A stretch of 64,000 bases of DNA from Planctomycetia bacterium (GCA_005772855.1 SXIK01000219.1:1-64000), one strand, 5' to 3'; counted from the first letter of the stretch, positions 9,069 to 18,313 are shown. Made by a program: numbers and translations. Notes: generated from the sequence alone by a model not told the origin.

Positions 9069-9764
9069 TTACGCCGGCGCACCCGGGGGCAGGAATGCCG
9101 AGACGACTGAGTTGAGGAGCACGGCCCCGAACGTTCCCGCGCCGCCGAGGCTGGCAGTGGCTGTCGGGTGATCCTTCAAGGTGTGGAGCTTGAGCCCGGT
9201 GCCAAGGACTGGACCCAGCCAACCCGCCACGAACGCGATGGGGGGGGCGTCGCTTGATTTCAAGAGCAGCGCCGATGCGGCAGCGACGAGCGGCGTTATC
9301 AGCCCTGGCACGGCAAAGCCCACACAGGGCACGGCCCTGGCGAGCCTCCAGGACACGCCGACGTTCACGCAGGAGGCCAGGAGGACCGCGATGAGCGCCC
9401 GGTGTGGATTGTCCCCTGCTGCAATGTGCACCAACTCATAGATCGCGATGGCGCCCGGGATCGCAAAGCCGCCCAGATTCAACGCCAGGACGCAGCGCTT
9501 TCTTAGCTCTGTCCAGTGTGGGAAGAGGCCTTCGAGGCCTAGCACCGAGAGAGGGTCAGCACAAACGAAGCGTTTTGTCTCGAAGCGCCAGACGGGCAGG
9601 TTCACGGCCGAGCCGACAAGCATGGCGTAGAAGTAGAGGATCGCCAGATCGGCCGGAAGGTGGAGGCGGGTCAAACTTGCTTCCAGCGCCTCCGGAAAGC
9701 TTGACGGCAAAATCCAGACACCCAGGACCGAAAGAGCGATGCAAAGAAATTCCATGCGGTTCAT
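9069..9764 (-). CDS. DUF1614 family integral membrane protein
   Basis: A 231-residue membrane protein of the DUF1614 family (PF08073). It has about six hydrophobic segments. The family landmarks are visible: VGSAVNLPVWRFE after the second segment, VGFAVPGLITPLVAA in the middle, and ASLGGAGTFGAVLL near the C-terminus. I chose the ATG at 9764 (MNRMEFLC); the longer ORF runs into the upstream gene out of context and has an unstructured arginine/serine-rich extension. It starts 17 bases after the ThuA-like/methyltransferase gene and probably belongs to the same transcript. The family's function is unknown. Confidence 0.82.
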   Translation of the reverse strand: MNRMEFLCIALSVLGVWILPSSFPEALEASLTRLHLPADLAILYFYAMLVGSAVNLPVWRFETKRFVCADPLSVLGLEGLFPHWTELRKRCVLALNLGGFAIPGAIAIYELVHIAAGDNPHRALIAVLLASCVNVGVSWRLARAVPCVGFAVPGLITPLVAAASALLLKSSDAPPIAFVAGWLGPVLGTGLKLHTLKDHPTATASLGGAGTFGAVLLNSVVSAFLPPGAPA

Positions 9765-9780
9765 GGGGCAACATGATGCG

Positions 9781-11292
9781 TTATTGCGAAGCGTTCGCAA
9801 GCAACTCGCGGCGTTCGAAGACCAGAATGTGCTGGTGGGGGAGAAACTCGTGCTTTTCCACCAGCCGGAAGCCACGGGGCTCGAGCTCGGCCTTGAGCTG
9901 CTGCACGGTCGTCCTGTGGAGCGACTTGATCGGCACCGACGGATCCTCGCCGCGATACTCGACGAGCGCAAGGCGGCCGGGACGAACACCCTCCTGGCCT
10001 CTTCGCAGGCTTTGGCGGATGGCGTCGACCGTCACCGCTGGCCTTGAGAGCTCGTGGTACACATCGACCATCAGGGCGAGGTCGACCGAGTCGTTCAGGA
10101 GGCCGGTCTCCGTCTCCGTTGTCTGGACGGGAAGGACGTTTTTCACGCCGTCTTTCTTGAGGCGCATCCTCAGCAGGCTCAGCATCTCTTCTTGCAGGTC
10201 CGTGGCGTAGACCTTGCCGTTCGGGCCGACGCGCTTCGCCATTCGAAACGCGAAGTAGCCCGTGCCGGCGCCGATGTCGGCAACGGTCGAGCCCTCGGCA
10301 ATGGCGAGAGCGTCGAGCACTCTCTCGGGTTGCTCGGTCTGTTCGCGATCTTGACGCTCGAGCCAGTCCGCGGCCTGGAATCCCATGACGGGGGCGATCT
10401 CTCGACCGAGATAGTAGCCAACCGACTCCGGAAAGGCGGCGAATCGGCTCTCCTGGGCCAGCGGGATCTGCTCGGCAAGGAGTGGCATGTCGGGCGGAAT
10501 TCTTATTGTCACCTGGCGGCCTCCGGCCCACTCGATCGATCGAGCAACGAGCATGCAAAGCGCCGCTCGCTCCCGCAAGGCTCCTGACTCGGGGCGTGGC
10601 TCGAGCGTCAAGACCAGGACTCGACTGGACTCAGTCTGGTGCGTCCACAATACGGGGCTCGGATCCCCGGGCGGCGAGGCGCTGTCGACGGCATAGGCGA
10701 GCGGTGTCCCCGGGAGTTGCCCTGGAAGGGCGTGAGTCTTGCGGACTTTCTCGAACAGAAGGTGGCTCACGCACTGTGTGATCGAGTGGCTCTGGTCCCG
10801 CACGAGAATAGCGGCACTCTTGAGCTCCAGTGCCGGGGCAGCATCCCTGGGTTTCGGCGAGCGGAGGAGAAGCTTGTCGTAGGCGCCCGAGAGGGAAAGG
10901 GTGGCGGTGCTGGCGCCCAGGACCACGAGCCCGGATCCCCTTGCCACGGCCTCCGCGAGCCTTTGCACCCCCCGCTCGCCTGCGGCCTCGAGCCCGGCTG
11001 CCGCCGGGGGTGCTAGCACGATCACGTCCGTGTTTGCGAGAGCCTCCGCTTCAAACTTCAAGCCCCCAGGGGTGAGCTTCGCGCGTCCTTCGAGCAGCGC
11101 CTCAAGCTCGGTCCAACGGGAGTCGGCGCTGATGCCGACTGCCAGGACGCGTAGCTCGGCCGGAGCTGTGGCGCAAAGTCCGAGCCCGAGGGAGAGAGTC
11201 GCCCCCAGCAGCAAGGCCCGTCGAAGCCGGTGCCCAGGCCTGCCTACCCGGGCTCCTGCGTGTGGGCCTACGAAGCCTGCTCTCGCCAGCAT
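9781..11292 (-). CDS. ThuA-like domain fused to a SAM-dependent methyltransferase, exported
   Basis: A 503-residue protein from the ATG at 11292. Residues 1-40 are a positively charged, then hydrophobic leader (LLLGATLSLGLGLCATAPAE), consistent with a signal peptide or anchor. About residues 45-290 resemble the type-1-glutaminase-fold ThuA-like family, ending in SRVLVLTLEP and ARSIEWAGGRQVTI. About residues 310-500 are a class I methyltransferase with the SAM motif VADIGAGTGYFAF and acidic motif DLALMVDVYHEL. A methyltransferase behind an export signal is odd; the family is common in planctomycetes, and the enzyme may in fact act outside the cytoplasm or on surface polymers. The start codon overlaps the end of the upstream small gene by 25 bases, suggesting translational coupling. 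Confidence 0.78.
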   Translation of the reverse strand: MLARAGFVGPHAGARVGRPGHRLRRALLLGATLSLGLGLCATAPAELRVLAVGISADSRWTELEALLEGRAKLTPGGLKFEAEALANTDVIVLAPPAAAGLEAAGERGVQRLAEAVARGSGLVVLGASTATLSLSGAYDKLLLRSPKPRDAAPALELKSAAILVRDQSHSITQCVSHLLFEKVRKTHALPGQLPGTPLAYAVDSASPPGDPSPVLWTHQTESSRVLVLTLEPRPESGALRERAALCMLVARSIEWAGGRQVTIRIPPDMPLLAEQIPLAQESRFAAFPESVGYYLGREIAPVMGFQAADWLERQDREQTEQPERVLDALAIAEGSTVADIGAGTGYFAFRMAKRVGPNGKVYATDLQEEMLSLLRMRLKKDGVKNVLPVQTTETETGLLNDSVDLALMVDVYHELSRPAVTVDAIRQSLRRGQEGVRPGRLALVEYRGEDPSVPIKSLHRTTVQQLKAELEPRGFRLVEKHEFLPHQHILVFERRELLANASQ

Positions 11293-11666
11293 CGCCAGGC
11301 CCTGGCATGTCTCAGGACCCAGTCGCGGGCCGCGAACTCCTCGCCCACGTCCCTCCCTGCGTTCTCGCTCAGTAGCCACTTGTGACGAAGGATCTCCTGG
11401 TATTGATCCGCGCAGTCCCGGCGCATCTTGTCGCGGCGCCAGTCGGACCCGAGTCCGGACTCCCAGCTCAGCAAGACCTCCTGGACCGAGGCCTCTCGGC
11501 CCAGTGAGATCGAGAGGTAGTACCGGTGGTCCAGCATGGCTTTGCGTTCGGAAAGGTAGTATTTCGAAATCATCGGGTCGCAGAGAAAATGAGTCACGGA
11601 CGAATTTCCTTCCTGTTTCCCGCAATCCCTCATGGACGACACGGTATCTTGGGTGTTCAGGCACAC
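11268..11666 (-). CDS. Small conserved-looking protein with a DUF4032-like C-terminal motif
   Basis: A 132-residue soluble protein that I recognise only in part. It is rich in Tyr, Trp, Arg and Asp. The C-terminal half, HKWLLSENAGRDVGEEFAARDWV, resembles the end of DUF4032-family proteins; the rest (KAMLDHRYYLSISLGREASV) I cannot place. The composition is that of a genuine protein and differs from the arginine-rich shadow frame that the ORF track extends through the same DNA. The true start is uncertain: in-frame candidates lie at 11666 (GTG), 11633 and 11573. Its end overlaps the start of the ThuA-like/methyltransferase gene, so it is probably in that operon. Confidence 0.6.
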   Translation of the reverse strand: MCLNTQDTVSSMRDCGKQEGNSSVTHFLCDPMISKYYLSERKAMLDHRYYLSISLGREASVQEVLLSWESGLGSDWRRDKMRRDCADQYQEILRHKWLLSENAGRDVGEEFAARDWVLRHARAWRCWREQAS

Positions 11667-11871
11667 GGCGAGGCGCTCTCCGGGGAGTCACCATATTCTT
11701 CGTAAGATCCGGGGCAATATCCTTGGTGGAAAATCGGCGAAGCGAATTCACCGGCCAGAAAGCCGGGTCCAATCCAACGCATTGGATATATGCCGCAGGT
11801 TCAAGAAACTACCTCTCAAAAATACCAGCCAAGAAATGTTGCTGCAACTGTGGTCTTGGGGTCCGAAATGA

Positions 11872-12654
11872 TCAACTTACCGGAATCAGGAACTGCTCCA
11901 GCGAAGGCAGGACCTCGTTGGCGCGTCCAAAAACAGTGAGCGAGATGGGGTTCTTTGAGTTGATGCGCGCGAGAGAAAGTGTCTCGAGTGCGGGTCTGCA
12001 GTCGACCACGGCCCCCGCCTCCCTCGCGATCAAGATTCCTGCCGCGACGTCCCAGACGTTGGCACGTGCAAAGCAGGCGGCGAATGTGCCGGTGGCGAGG
12101 TATGCCAGGTTGACGATCAGGCTCCCCAGGATTCGATGCTTGGCCGGGACGGTGAGCCGGAGGCGCCGGTGGAGGCGGGAGGTCGTTGCCACAGTGCACA
12201 GGTCGCTGTACTCCGTCACCCTGGAGCTGTGGATGCGTTGGCCATTCAGGAATGCACCCTCGCCCCGGCGCGCGTGAAACATCTCGTCGATCGCTGGAAG
12301 GTAGATCCAGCCTGCCGCTGGCCCCTGGCTGTCCCAGTGGCAAAGGGTGGGGCCCCAGTAGACGATTCCTTGCGTGAAGTTGCTCGTCCCGTCAATTGGG
12401 TCCAACACCCAGTAGCGCTCCGGGTCGCGCAGCACGTTGCCGTGTTCCTCGCCGATGAAGCTGTCCTGCGGAAAATGCTGCGAGATGAAGTCGAAGACGC
12501 GTCGCTCACTCCCCAGATCGTACTCCGTGACCACGGAGAGCCCATGAGAGCTCCCCTCCTTCACCTGGATGTCAGCGCTCTGGAGCTTGCGGTAGCCTTC
12601 GAGCTGGTAACGGCCGACCTCGCGCAGAAGCATTTCGATCTGTTGGGAGTCCAT
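11872..12654 (-). CDS. Inositol-monophosphatase family phosphatase
   Basis: A 260-residue member of the IMPase/FBPase/CysQ superfamily (PF00459). It shows the metal-binding glutamates GEEHG, the signature WVLDPIDGTSNF, and the second metal/substrate motif WDVAAGILIAREAGA near the C-terminus. These enzymes hydrolyse small sugar or nucleotide phosphates with Mg2+; inositol 1-phosphate, fructose 1,6-bisphosphate and PAP are possible substrates. I chose the ATG at 12654 (MDSQQIEMLL) over the TTG at 12675 that overlaps the ABC gene. It follows the second ABC exporter half after 17 bases. About 205 bases with no visible gene separate it from the next gene downstream. Confidence 0.9.
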   Translation of the reverse strand: MDSQQIEMLLREVGRYQLEGYRKLQSADIQVKEGSSHGLSVVTEYDLGSERRVFDFISQHFPQDSFIGEEHGNVLRDPERYWVLDPIDGTSNFTQGIVYWGPTLCHWDSQGPAAGWIYLPAIDEMFHARRGEGAFLNGQRIHSSRVTEYSDLCTVATTSRLHRRLRLTVPAKHRILGSLIVNLAYLATGTFAACFARANVWDVAAGILIAREAGAVVDCRPALETLSLARINSKNPISLTVFGRANEVLPSLEQFLIPVS

Positions 12655-12671
12655 GCGAATTTGTCTCTCTA

Positions 12672-14483
12672 TCAAGAAAGGGAGCTAGTCCCTAGCTGGC
12701 TGAGTCGGTGGTAGATGCCTTTTTGCTGAATGAGCTCGGCGTGGCTGCCGCTCTCGCGGATCTCGCCCTTGTGAAGGACGAGGATTCGATCCGCGCGGCG
12801 GATCGTCGAGAGACGGTGCGCGATAACGAGCGAGGTGCGTCCCTTGAGCAGCTTCTCGAGGGCGTCTTGAATCAAGAGCTCGGTTTCGGTGTCAATGTTG
12901 GAGGTGGCCTCATCAAGGACGATGATCTCCGGGTCGTGGGCGAGCGCCCTGGCAAAGGCGAGGAGCTGCCTTTCGCCTGCCGAGAGGGTGGCTCCGCGTT
13001 CCTTGAGCACTTGGTCCAGACCGTCTGGAAGCCGGTCGATGAACCGGTAGGCATTGACGTGGCGCGCGCACTGTTCGATCTTCGAGTCGGAGATCCTTGA
13101 ATCGCCGAGGCGGATGTTTTCCCGAATGGTCCGGGAGAAAAGAAAAACATCCTGGAGGACAACGCCAATGCGTTTCCTGAGCGCGCTCTTGTCCAGTTCG
13201 CGGACATCGACGCCGTCCACCTCGATGGAACCTCGAGCAGGATCGTAGAACCGGCTCAGGAGGCCAATGATCGTGCTCTTGCCCGCCCCGGTGGCGCCCA
13301 CGATGGCTACCATCTCGCCGGGCTGAACCGAGAAGCTCACATTTTTCAGGACTAGCTCGTCGTCCTTGTAGGCGAACTCCACGTTCCGGAACGCGACCTT
13401 TGGCTTCTCATACGGCGCCAGAATCGACCGCGTTCTGACGGGCATCCCCTCCTCGGTGTCCAGCAGCTTGAAGATTCTCTCGGCGGCGGCCATGGCCGAC
13501 TGTAGCACGTTGTACCGCTCCGCCATGTCCCGGATGGGCTGAAAAAATCGGCCGAGGAACTGATAGAAGAGATAAAGGTTTCCAAAGGTGATCGCTCCGG
13601 CCTCGATGAGCGCCCCGCCCCGATAGAGGATCCCGGCGAGAGCCACCGTGCTGATCACCTCGACCGCTGGAAAGTAGAGCGAGTAAGCAAGGACGGTCTT
13701 TTGAAACGCGTCGAGGTAAGCGCCGTTGATCGCCGAGTATTGGCGGAAGTTTTTTTCTTCCTGGTTAAAGACCTGGATGATGCCGATCCCCTGGATCGAC
13801 TCCTGCGTGAACGCGTTCAGGTGGGCGATGTGGCCCCGCTGCTCCCGGTAAAATTGTTGTGCCTTGTAGCGGAAGACAAAGGTGATTCCGAGGAGGAATG
13901 GAAGAGCCGAGAGCGTGACCAGCGCCAGCGTCGTGTTGACCCAAAGGAGCGTCAGCGTGATGCCGGCAAGAACCATGATGTCGGCGACAAAGGTCACGAC
14001 GCCGCTCGTGAAAAGCTCGCTCAGGGCCTCGATGTCGCTTGTGATGCGCGTGACGAGCCGACCGACCGGGTTGTGGTCATAAAATGCAAGCGGCATCTGC
14101 TGCAGGTGCTTGAAGACCTCCAGGCGCAGGTCATTCATGACCTTCTGGCCGACGCTGGCCATCATCACCCCCTCGAAGTATCGCAGGACCACGAGCAACA
14201 GCGAGACGAGGACGAAGAGCCCGCCGAGCCCGAGGAGATCCCGGAGCGCGGCGGTCCTCTCGGGCGAGACGGCCGTGAAGGTTTGCTTCAACGGGCCATC
14301 GATGGCTCTTGCGAACAGGATGGGGCCCGCGACGCTGAGTGTGGTGACCAACAGGATGAGAAAGACGACCGCCGCCATGGGAGTGCGGTAAGGCAAGGCG
14401 TACCAAAGAAGGCGGCTCATGAGCCTTCGATCGAAAGCCTTTCCAATGATCACTTCGTCCTGAAAGGGGTTTGGCGTCGTCAT
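12672..14483 (-). CDS. ABC exporter half-transporter with consensus catalytic site
   Basis: A 603-residue type IV ABC exporter: six transmembrane helices in residues 30-330, then an ATPase domain. Walker A is GATGAGKSTI, the signature is LSAGERQLLA, and Walker B with the catalytic glutamate is IIVLDEATSNID, followed by the switch histidine in IAHRLSTI. The signature deviates from LSGGQ. Placed 22 bases after another half-transporter whose catalytic residue is aspartate, it most likely forms an asymmetric heterodimer of the TM287/288, BmrCD or TmrAB kind, exporting lipids, peptides or drugs across the inner membrane. Confidence 0.93.
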   Translation of the reverse strand: MTTPNPFQDEVIIGKAFDRRLMSRLLWYALPYRTPMAAVVFLILLVTTLSVAGPILFARAIDGPLKQTFTAVSPERTAALRDLLGLGGLFVLVSLLLVVLRYFEGVMMASVGQKVMNDLRLEVFKHLQQMPLAFYDHNPVGRLVTRITSDIEALSELFTSGVVTFVADIMVLAGITLTLLWVNTTLALVTLSALPFLLGITFVFRYKAQQFYREQRGHIAHLNAFTQESIQGIGIIQVFNQEEKNFRQYSAINGAYLDAFQKTVLAYSLYFPAVEVISTVALAGILYRGGALIEAGAITFGNLYLFYQFLGRFFQPIRDMAERYNVLQSAMAAAERIFKLLDTEEGMPVRTRSILAPYEKPKVAFRNVEFAYKDDELVLKNVSFSVQPGEMVAIVGATGAGKSTIIGLLSRFYDPARGSIEVDGVDVRELDKSALRKRIGVVLQDVFLFSRTIRENIRLGDSRISDSKIEQCARHVNAYRFIDRLPDGLDQVLKERGATLSAGERQLLAFARALAHDPEIIVLDEATSNIDTETELLIQDALEKLLKGRTSLVIAHRLSTIRRADRILVLHKGEIRESGSHAELIQQKGIYHRLSQLGTSSLS

Positions 14484-14505
14484 CGATGGTGTGTGCGATT
14501 CGAGA

Positions 14506-16458
14506 TCAAAGGCTCGCCAGCTCGTCCGAAAGCAGTTGGAGCCGATGCACCTCGGCGTAGGTTCCGCCCCGGGCGAGGAGCTCGTCGTGAGATCCCTGCT
14601 CGGCTACCTTGCCGCCGTCGAGTACGTAGATGCGGTCGGCGTGGCGGAGACTCGAGATCCTGTGACTCACGATGATCGTCGTGAGGCCTCTTGTCACGCG
14701 TTTCAAGTTCTTGAGGATTTCCTCCTCCGTCTGTGTGTCGACGGAGGAGAGCGCATCGTCGAGGATCAAAATCTTTGGCTGGACGAGGAGCGCGCGGGAG
14801 ATGGCCGCCCGTTGCTTCTGGCCCCCCGAAAGAGTCACCCCCCGCTCGCCCACAAGCTCCTCGTAGCCATGGGGGAGCTGGTCGATATCCTTCGAGAAGC
14901 GGGTGATCTCTGCGACCGCGTAGACGTCCTCGGGCTCGGAAGACTCGGTCCCGAAGGCGATGTTTTCCGTCACTGTACGGGAGAAAAGAAAGCTCTCCTG
15001 GGGCACGAAGCCGATCGCGCGTCGCAGTGTGGAGAGCGCCATGCGATTCACATCGATCCCGTCGATGAAGATCGCACCGTCTGGAGGCGGGTAAATCCTC
15101 GGGATGAGTTGTACGAGGGTCGACTTGCCCGAGCCAACGCGTCCAACGATCCCGACAGTCTTGCCCGCGGGCACCTCGATCGAAACGTTCGAGAGCGCGG
15201 GACCTCCCACGACTTGTGTCCCGGAATCTGGGGGCGCCGGACGCCGGCGGGAGTTCGCCTCCGCGAAGCAGAAGGTGAGGTTTCGGATCGAGATCGATCC
15301 CTCGATCGATAAGCCCTCTGGCATCTGTGGCTCCGCGGGTTCGCGCACGAGCGGCTCGATCTCGAAGATCGACTTTAGCCGTTTCACGCTGGCGCCGGCG
15401 CGATGGTACTGATTCACGACCCAGCCGATCGAGATCATGGGCCACAAGAGGCTCGACTGATAGCCTGCGAACTTGATCACGTCGCTCAGGTCCAGCTCGC
15501 TGGAGAGCATGAGCGTGCCGCCCACCAAGAGCAGCGAGACGAGCGAGAAGTCCGAGACTCCTCCGATGATCGGGCCCATCCACGCCGCCGTCATTGCCAG
15601 GGCGATGTTGCGCTCGAGGTATCTTTTCGTGATCCTCGTGAACGACTGGATCTCGTCGTCCTCCAATGCGTAGGACTTCACGACCCGCACACCGGCAAAG
15701 TTCTCCTGGCCCGCCGAGCTCAGCTCGCTGAGCGTCTCCTGCGACTTGAGCACCGCCTCGTGCACTCGGGGCCCCACCGCTCTTACAGCCAGCGTCAGGA
15801 GTGAAAGTGGGATCATGAGGCAGATCGTCAGTTTCCAGCTCACCGAGAGCATGAGCGGCATGGCCACGGCCAGCAGAAGGATCGTACGAGAAGTGTAGAG
15901 GATCACGGGGCCCGCGACCGTGCGGACGCTTTCGACGTCGCTCGTGGCTCGAGCCATGAGGTCGCCAGTCCGGGCGCTCTTGAAGTAGAGCTGATCCAGG
16001 CCTTGAAGATGGCGGAAAAGGTGGTTGCGGAGGTCGAACTCCGTTTTTCGCGAGGCACCGATGATCCAGAAGCGCACGGCAAAGAGGCCCACGCCGCCGG
16101 CCACGCTCAGGGTCAGGATCCAGCCGAGAATTCTCTCCAGATCACCGGGCTGGCGATGGGGGTCCTGTAGCACTCGGATCGCTTCTCCCGCCAGGTAGGG
16201 AGTCGAGAGGCCTGCGGCCACGCTGAAGGGCACCAGGAGGAGCCCGAGAAGATAGCCTCGCCAGTGAGGCCGAAGGTAGGGATAGAGGAATCGAAACGTT
16301 TCCACTGGACGGCGGATTGTACCCAGAAATCCACGATTGCCACGCCGGCTGATGTGGACGACGCCCAGTGTCGAGGCGCTCAGGGTGATGGGCAGCGCGA
16401 GTGATTTGGGCACATTCCTCAACGCTTGCGTCCAGGCGGTCGCAATCCGCCCCTTCAC
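14506..16458 (-). CDS. ABC exporter half-transporter with degenerate catalytic site
   Basis: A 650-residue type IV ABC exporter half. After an N-terminal extension of about 60 residues come six transmembrane helices and an ATPase domain with Walker A GRVGSGKSTL, the canonical signature LSGGQKQR, and Walker B ILILDDALSSVD. The residue after the Walker B aspartate is Asp instead of the catalytic Glu, while the partner gene has Glu. That split (degenerate site here, altered signature there) is characteristic of heterodimeric exporters with one weak ATP site. The reported start is GTG without a clear ribosome-binding site, so the true N-terminus could be shorter. It leads a run containing its partner, the IMPase-like gene and others. 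Confidence 0.92.
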   Translation of the reverse strand: MKGRIATAWTQALRNVPKSLALPITLSASTLGVVHISRRGNRGFLGTIRRPVETFRFLYPYLRPHWRGYLLGLLLVPFSVAAGLSTPYLAGEAIRVLQDPHRQPGDLERILGWILTLSVAGGVGLFAVRFWIIGASRKTEFDLRNHLFRHLQGLDQLYFKSARTGDLMARATSDVESVRTVAGPVILYTSRTILLLAVAMPLMLSVSWKLTICLMIPLSLLTLAVRAVGPRVHEAVLKSQETLSELSSAGQENFAGVRVVKSYALEDDEIQSFTRITKRYLERNIALAMTAAWMGPIIGGVSDFSLVSLLLVGGTLMLSSELDLSDVIKFAGYQSSLLWPMISIGWVVNQYHRAGASVKRLKSIFEIEPLVREPAEPQMPEGLSIEGSISIRNLTFCFAEANSRRRPAPPDSGTQVVGGPALSNVSIEVPAGKTVGIVGRVGSGKSTLVQLIPRIYPPPDGAIFIDGIDVNRMALSTLRRAIGFVPQESFLFSRTVTENIAFGTESSEPEDVYAVAEITRFSKDIDQLPHGYEELVGERGVTLSGGQKQRAAISRALLVQPKILILDDALSSVDTQTEEEILKNLKRVTRGLTTIIVSHRISSLRHADRIYVLDGGKVAEQGSHDELLARGGTYAEVHRLQLLSDELASL

Positions 16459-16527
16459 ACTCGCAGCCGCCGAGAGCCTTGCAATCTCGCTGGGGGCAAA
16501 ATTCCTCAGTTCACTGATTATTTCCCG

Positions 16528-16974
16528 CTACCTTGGCGCGCCCGGCCTGCGCCGGGGCCCGCGGTCTTTCAAGGTCTTGCGCTGGGTTGTCTCCACTGGC
16601 CGCTCCACTCCTCGGCCCAGAAGCTCGAGGAGATCGGACACGGTCACAATGCCGCGAAGACGTCCCCCGTCGAGTACTGGAAGACAGCCCACGCTGTACC
16701 CGCGCATCAGATTCGCCGCCTGGCGAAGCGTGGTTGTCGGTTTCGCGCTGACAGTCCGATGGGTCATGAGATCACGGACAGTCCTGTCTGTTCGCAGCGC
16801 GGAGCTACGGGGGCCGCCCAGGTCCCGCCCGGAGATGACACCGACGACCTTGCCGCCCTCGACCACGGCGAGGTGGTGAATTCTACTGTCGCGCATTCGC
16901 CGCCACGCATCTTCAGCTTGATCGCCGGGAGCCGCAGTCTCAACATTCGTGGTCATGATCTCTTCAAGGCGCAT
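16528..16974 (-). CDS. Stand-alone two-CBS-domain protein
   Basis: A 148-residue cytoplasmic protein consisting of two CBS motifs (a Bateman module). The first runs from about 1-55 (MRLEEIMTTNVETAAPGD) and the second from about 70-130 (VRDLMTHRTVSAKPTTTL, VSDLLELLGRG). CBS pairs bind adenine nucleotides and act as energy or ligand sensors. The start at 16974 is fixed by a strong AAGGAGG nine bases upstream; the longer ORF-track start has no such site. It lies 69 bases upstream of the ABC exporter genes in the same direction and is divergent from a site-2 protease that also carries two CBS motifs, so both may respond to the same ligand. Confidence 0.88.
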   Translation of the reverse strand: MRLEEIMTTNVETAAPGDQAEDAWRRMRDSRIHHLAVVEGGKVVGVISGRDLGGPRSSALRTDRTVRDLMTHRTVSAKPTTTLRQAANLMRGYSVGCLPVLDGGRLRGIVTVSDLLELLGRGVERPVETTQRKTLKDRGPRRRPGAPR

Positions 16975-17212
16975 GTGAATAATCCTCCTTCGATTGAGTG
17001 GACCAAGGTGCAAATGGTATTCCGCGCCGTCCCCGGGCCAAGGCGCGGACGGGGGGAGAGTGCAGTGCAAGGCGGGGGCTTCTCGACCTGTGCCGACGCG
17101 ATCCGTCTGCAACCTTGAGGGGACCCCTCGCTGTCCATGCGGGCCAAGCTCCTCGGCCGAGTCAGAAGGACCGGCTTCCTGTCGGGCCGGCTGACTGGCA
17201 TCCTATGCTTCC

Positions 17213-18313
17213 ATGAAATGGTCCTTGAGGCTGGGCAGCGTTGCTGGCATAGGCATCTTCCTTCACTGGACATTCCTGATCCTCGTCGGATGGATTTTCA
17301 TGGGGCAACTCGGTCAGGGAGAAGACCTGCTGGCGGCGCTACGCGGCGTGGCGTTTATCCTGGCGCTGTTCGGTTGCGTCGTGCTGCACGAGCTGGGTCA
17401 CGCGTTGACGGCGAGACGCTATGGAATCCGCACGCGCGACATCACAATCCTGCCCATTGGGGGCGTTGCGCGGCTGGAGCGTATGCCGGAGAAACCGATG
17501 CAGGAGCTCTGGGTGGCGCTGGCCGGGCCCGCGGTGAACGTCGTCATCGCAGGGATTCTTTTCGCTCTTGTCATCGCGCTGGTGGGGTGGGGCGAGTTGT
17601 CTCGGGTCGAGCTGACTCAAGGCCACTTCTTCGTCCGCCTCCTCTGGGTAAACCTCTTGCTGGTCGCCTTCAATCTACTCCCGGCCTTTCCGATGGATGG
17701 TGGGCGAGTATTGCGGGCGCTCCTGGCCAGCCGCATGGGTCGTCCACGCGCAACTGCCATCGCCGCGAAAGTTGGCCAGGCCATGGCCATACTCTTTGCC
17801 ATCTTCGGTTTTTTTTACAACCCGATGCTCATGTTCATTGCGCTGTTCGTCTATCTCGGAGCGCAGGCGGAAGCGCAGATGGTGGAGGTGAGCTCCCTCA
17901 TTGAGGGGTTGATGGTCCGCAACGCCATGATGACACACTTTCGCAGTTTGGCAGCGGACGACCTGTTATCCACTGCGATTCAGGAGTTGCTCGCCGGTTC
18001 GCAACAGGATTTCCCGGTGCTCGAGGGTGATCGCGTTGTCGGAATTCTCCGACGAAATGACCTGGTGAAGGCGCTGGCCGAGGTTGGCCGCGAAACCAGC
18101 GTGGAGAGCGCCATGTGTCGCGATTGCACCGTGGTCCATGCCAGCGACCCCCTGGAGAAGGGATTTGAGGTGCTGCGCCAGGGCGTTTGCACGACAGTGC
18201 CGGTACTGGACAACGGGAGGCTGGTCGGCCTGTTGACGCTGGAAAACCTCGGCGAGCTGGTGATGGTCAACTCCTCCCTGCGGCGCAGCAAGATTATTTC
18301 CAGCGGCCCGTGA
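17213..18313 (+). CDS. Site-2-protease-like M50 metalloprotease with C-terminal CBS pair
   Basis: A 366-residue intramembrane zinc protease of the M50B/SpoIVFB-like group. The zinc motif HELGH is at about residues 59-63 within a hydrophobic segment. The second conserved motif NLLPAFPMDGGR, whose Asp is the third metal ligand, is at about 156-167. Four to six membrane helices lie within residues 1-225. About residues 235-360 form two CBS motifs (VRNAMMTHFRSLAADD, VESAMCRDCTVVHASD), which in this family bind ATP and modulate proteolysis. Likely substrates are membrane-anchored regulators such as anti-sigma factors; none is adjacent. It is divergently transcribed from the stand-alone CBS gene across about 240 bases. 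Confidence 0.92.
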   Translation: MKWSLRLGSVAGIGIFLHWTFLILVGWIFMGQLGQGEDLLAALRGVAFILALFGCVVLHELGHALTARRYGIRTRDITILPIGGVARLERMPEKPMQELWVALAGPAVNVVIAGILFALVIALVGWGELSRVELTQGHFFVRLLWVNLLLVAFNLLPAFPMDGGRVLRALLASRMGRPRATAIAAKVGQAMAILFAIFGFFYNPMLMFIALFVYLGAQAEAQMVEVSSLIEGLMVRNAMMTHFRSLAADDLLSTAIQELLAGSQQDFPVLEGDRVVGILRRNDLVKALAEVGRETSVESAMCRDCTVVHASDPLEKGFEVLRQGVCTTVPVLDNGRLVGLLTLENLGELVMVNSSLRRSKIISSGP

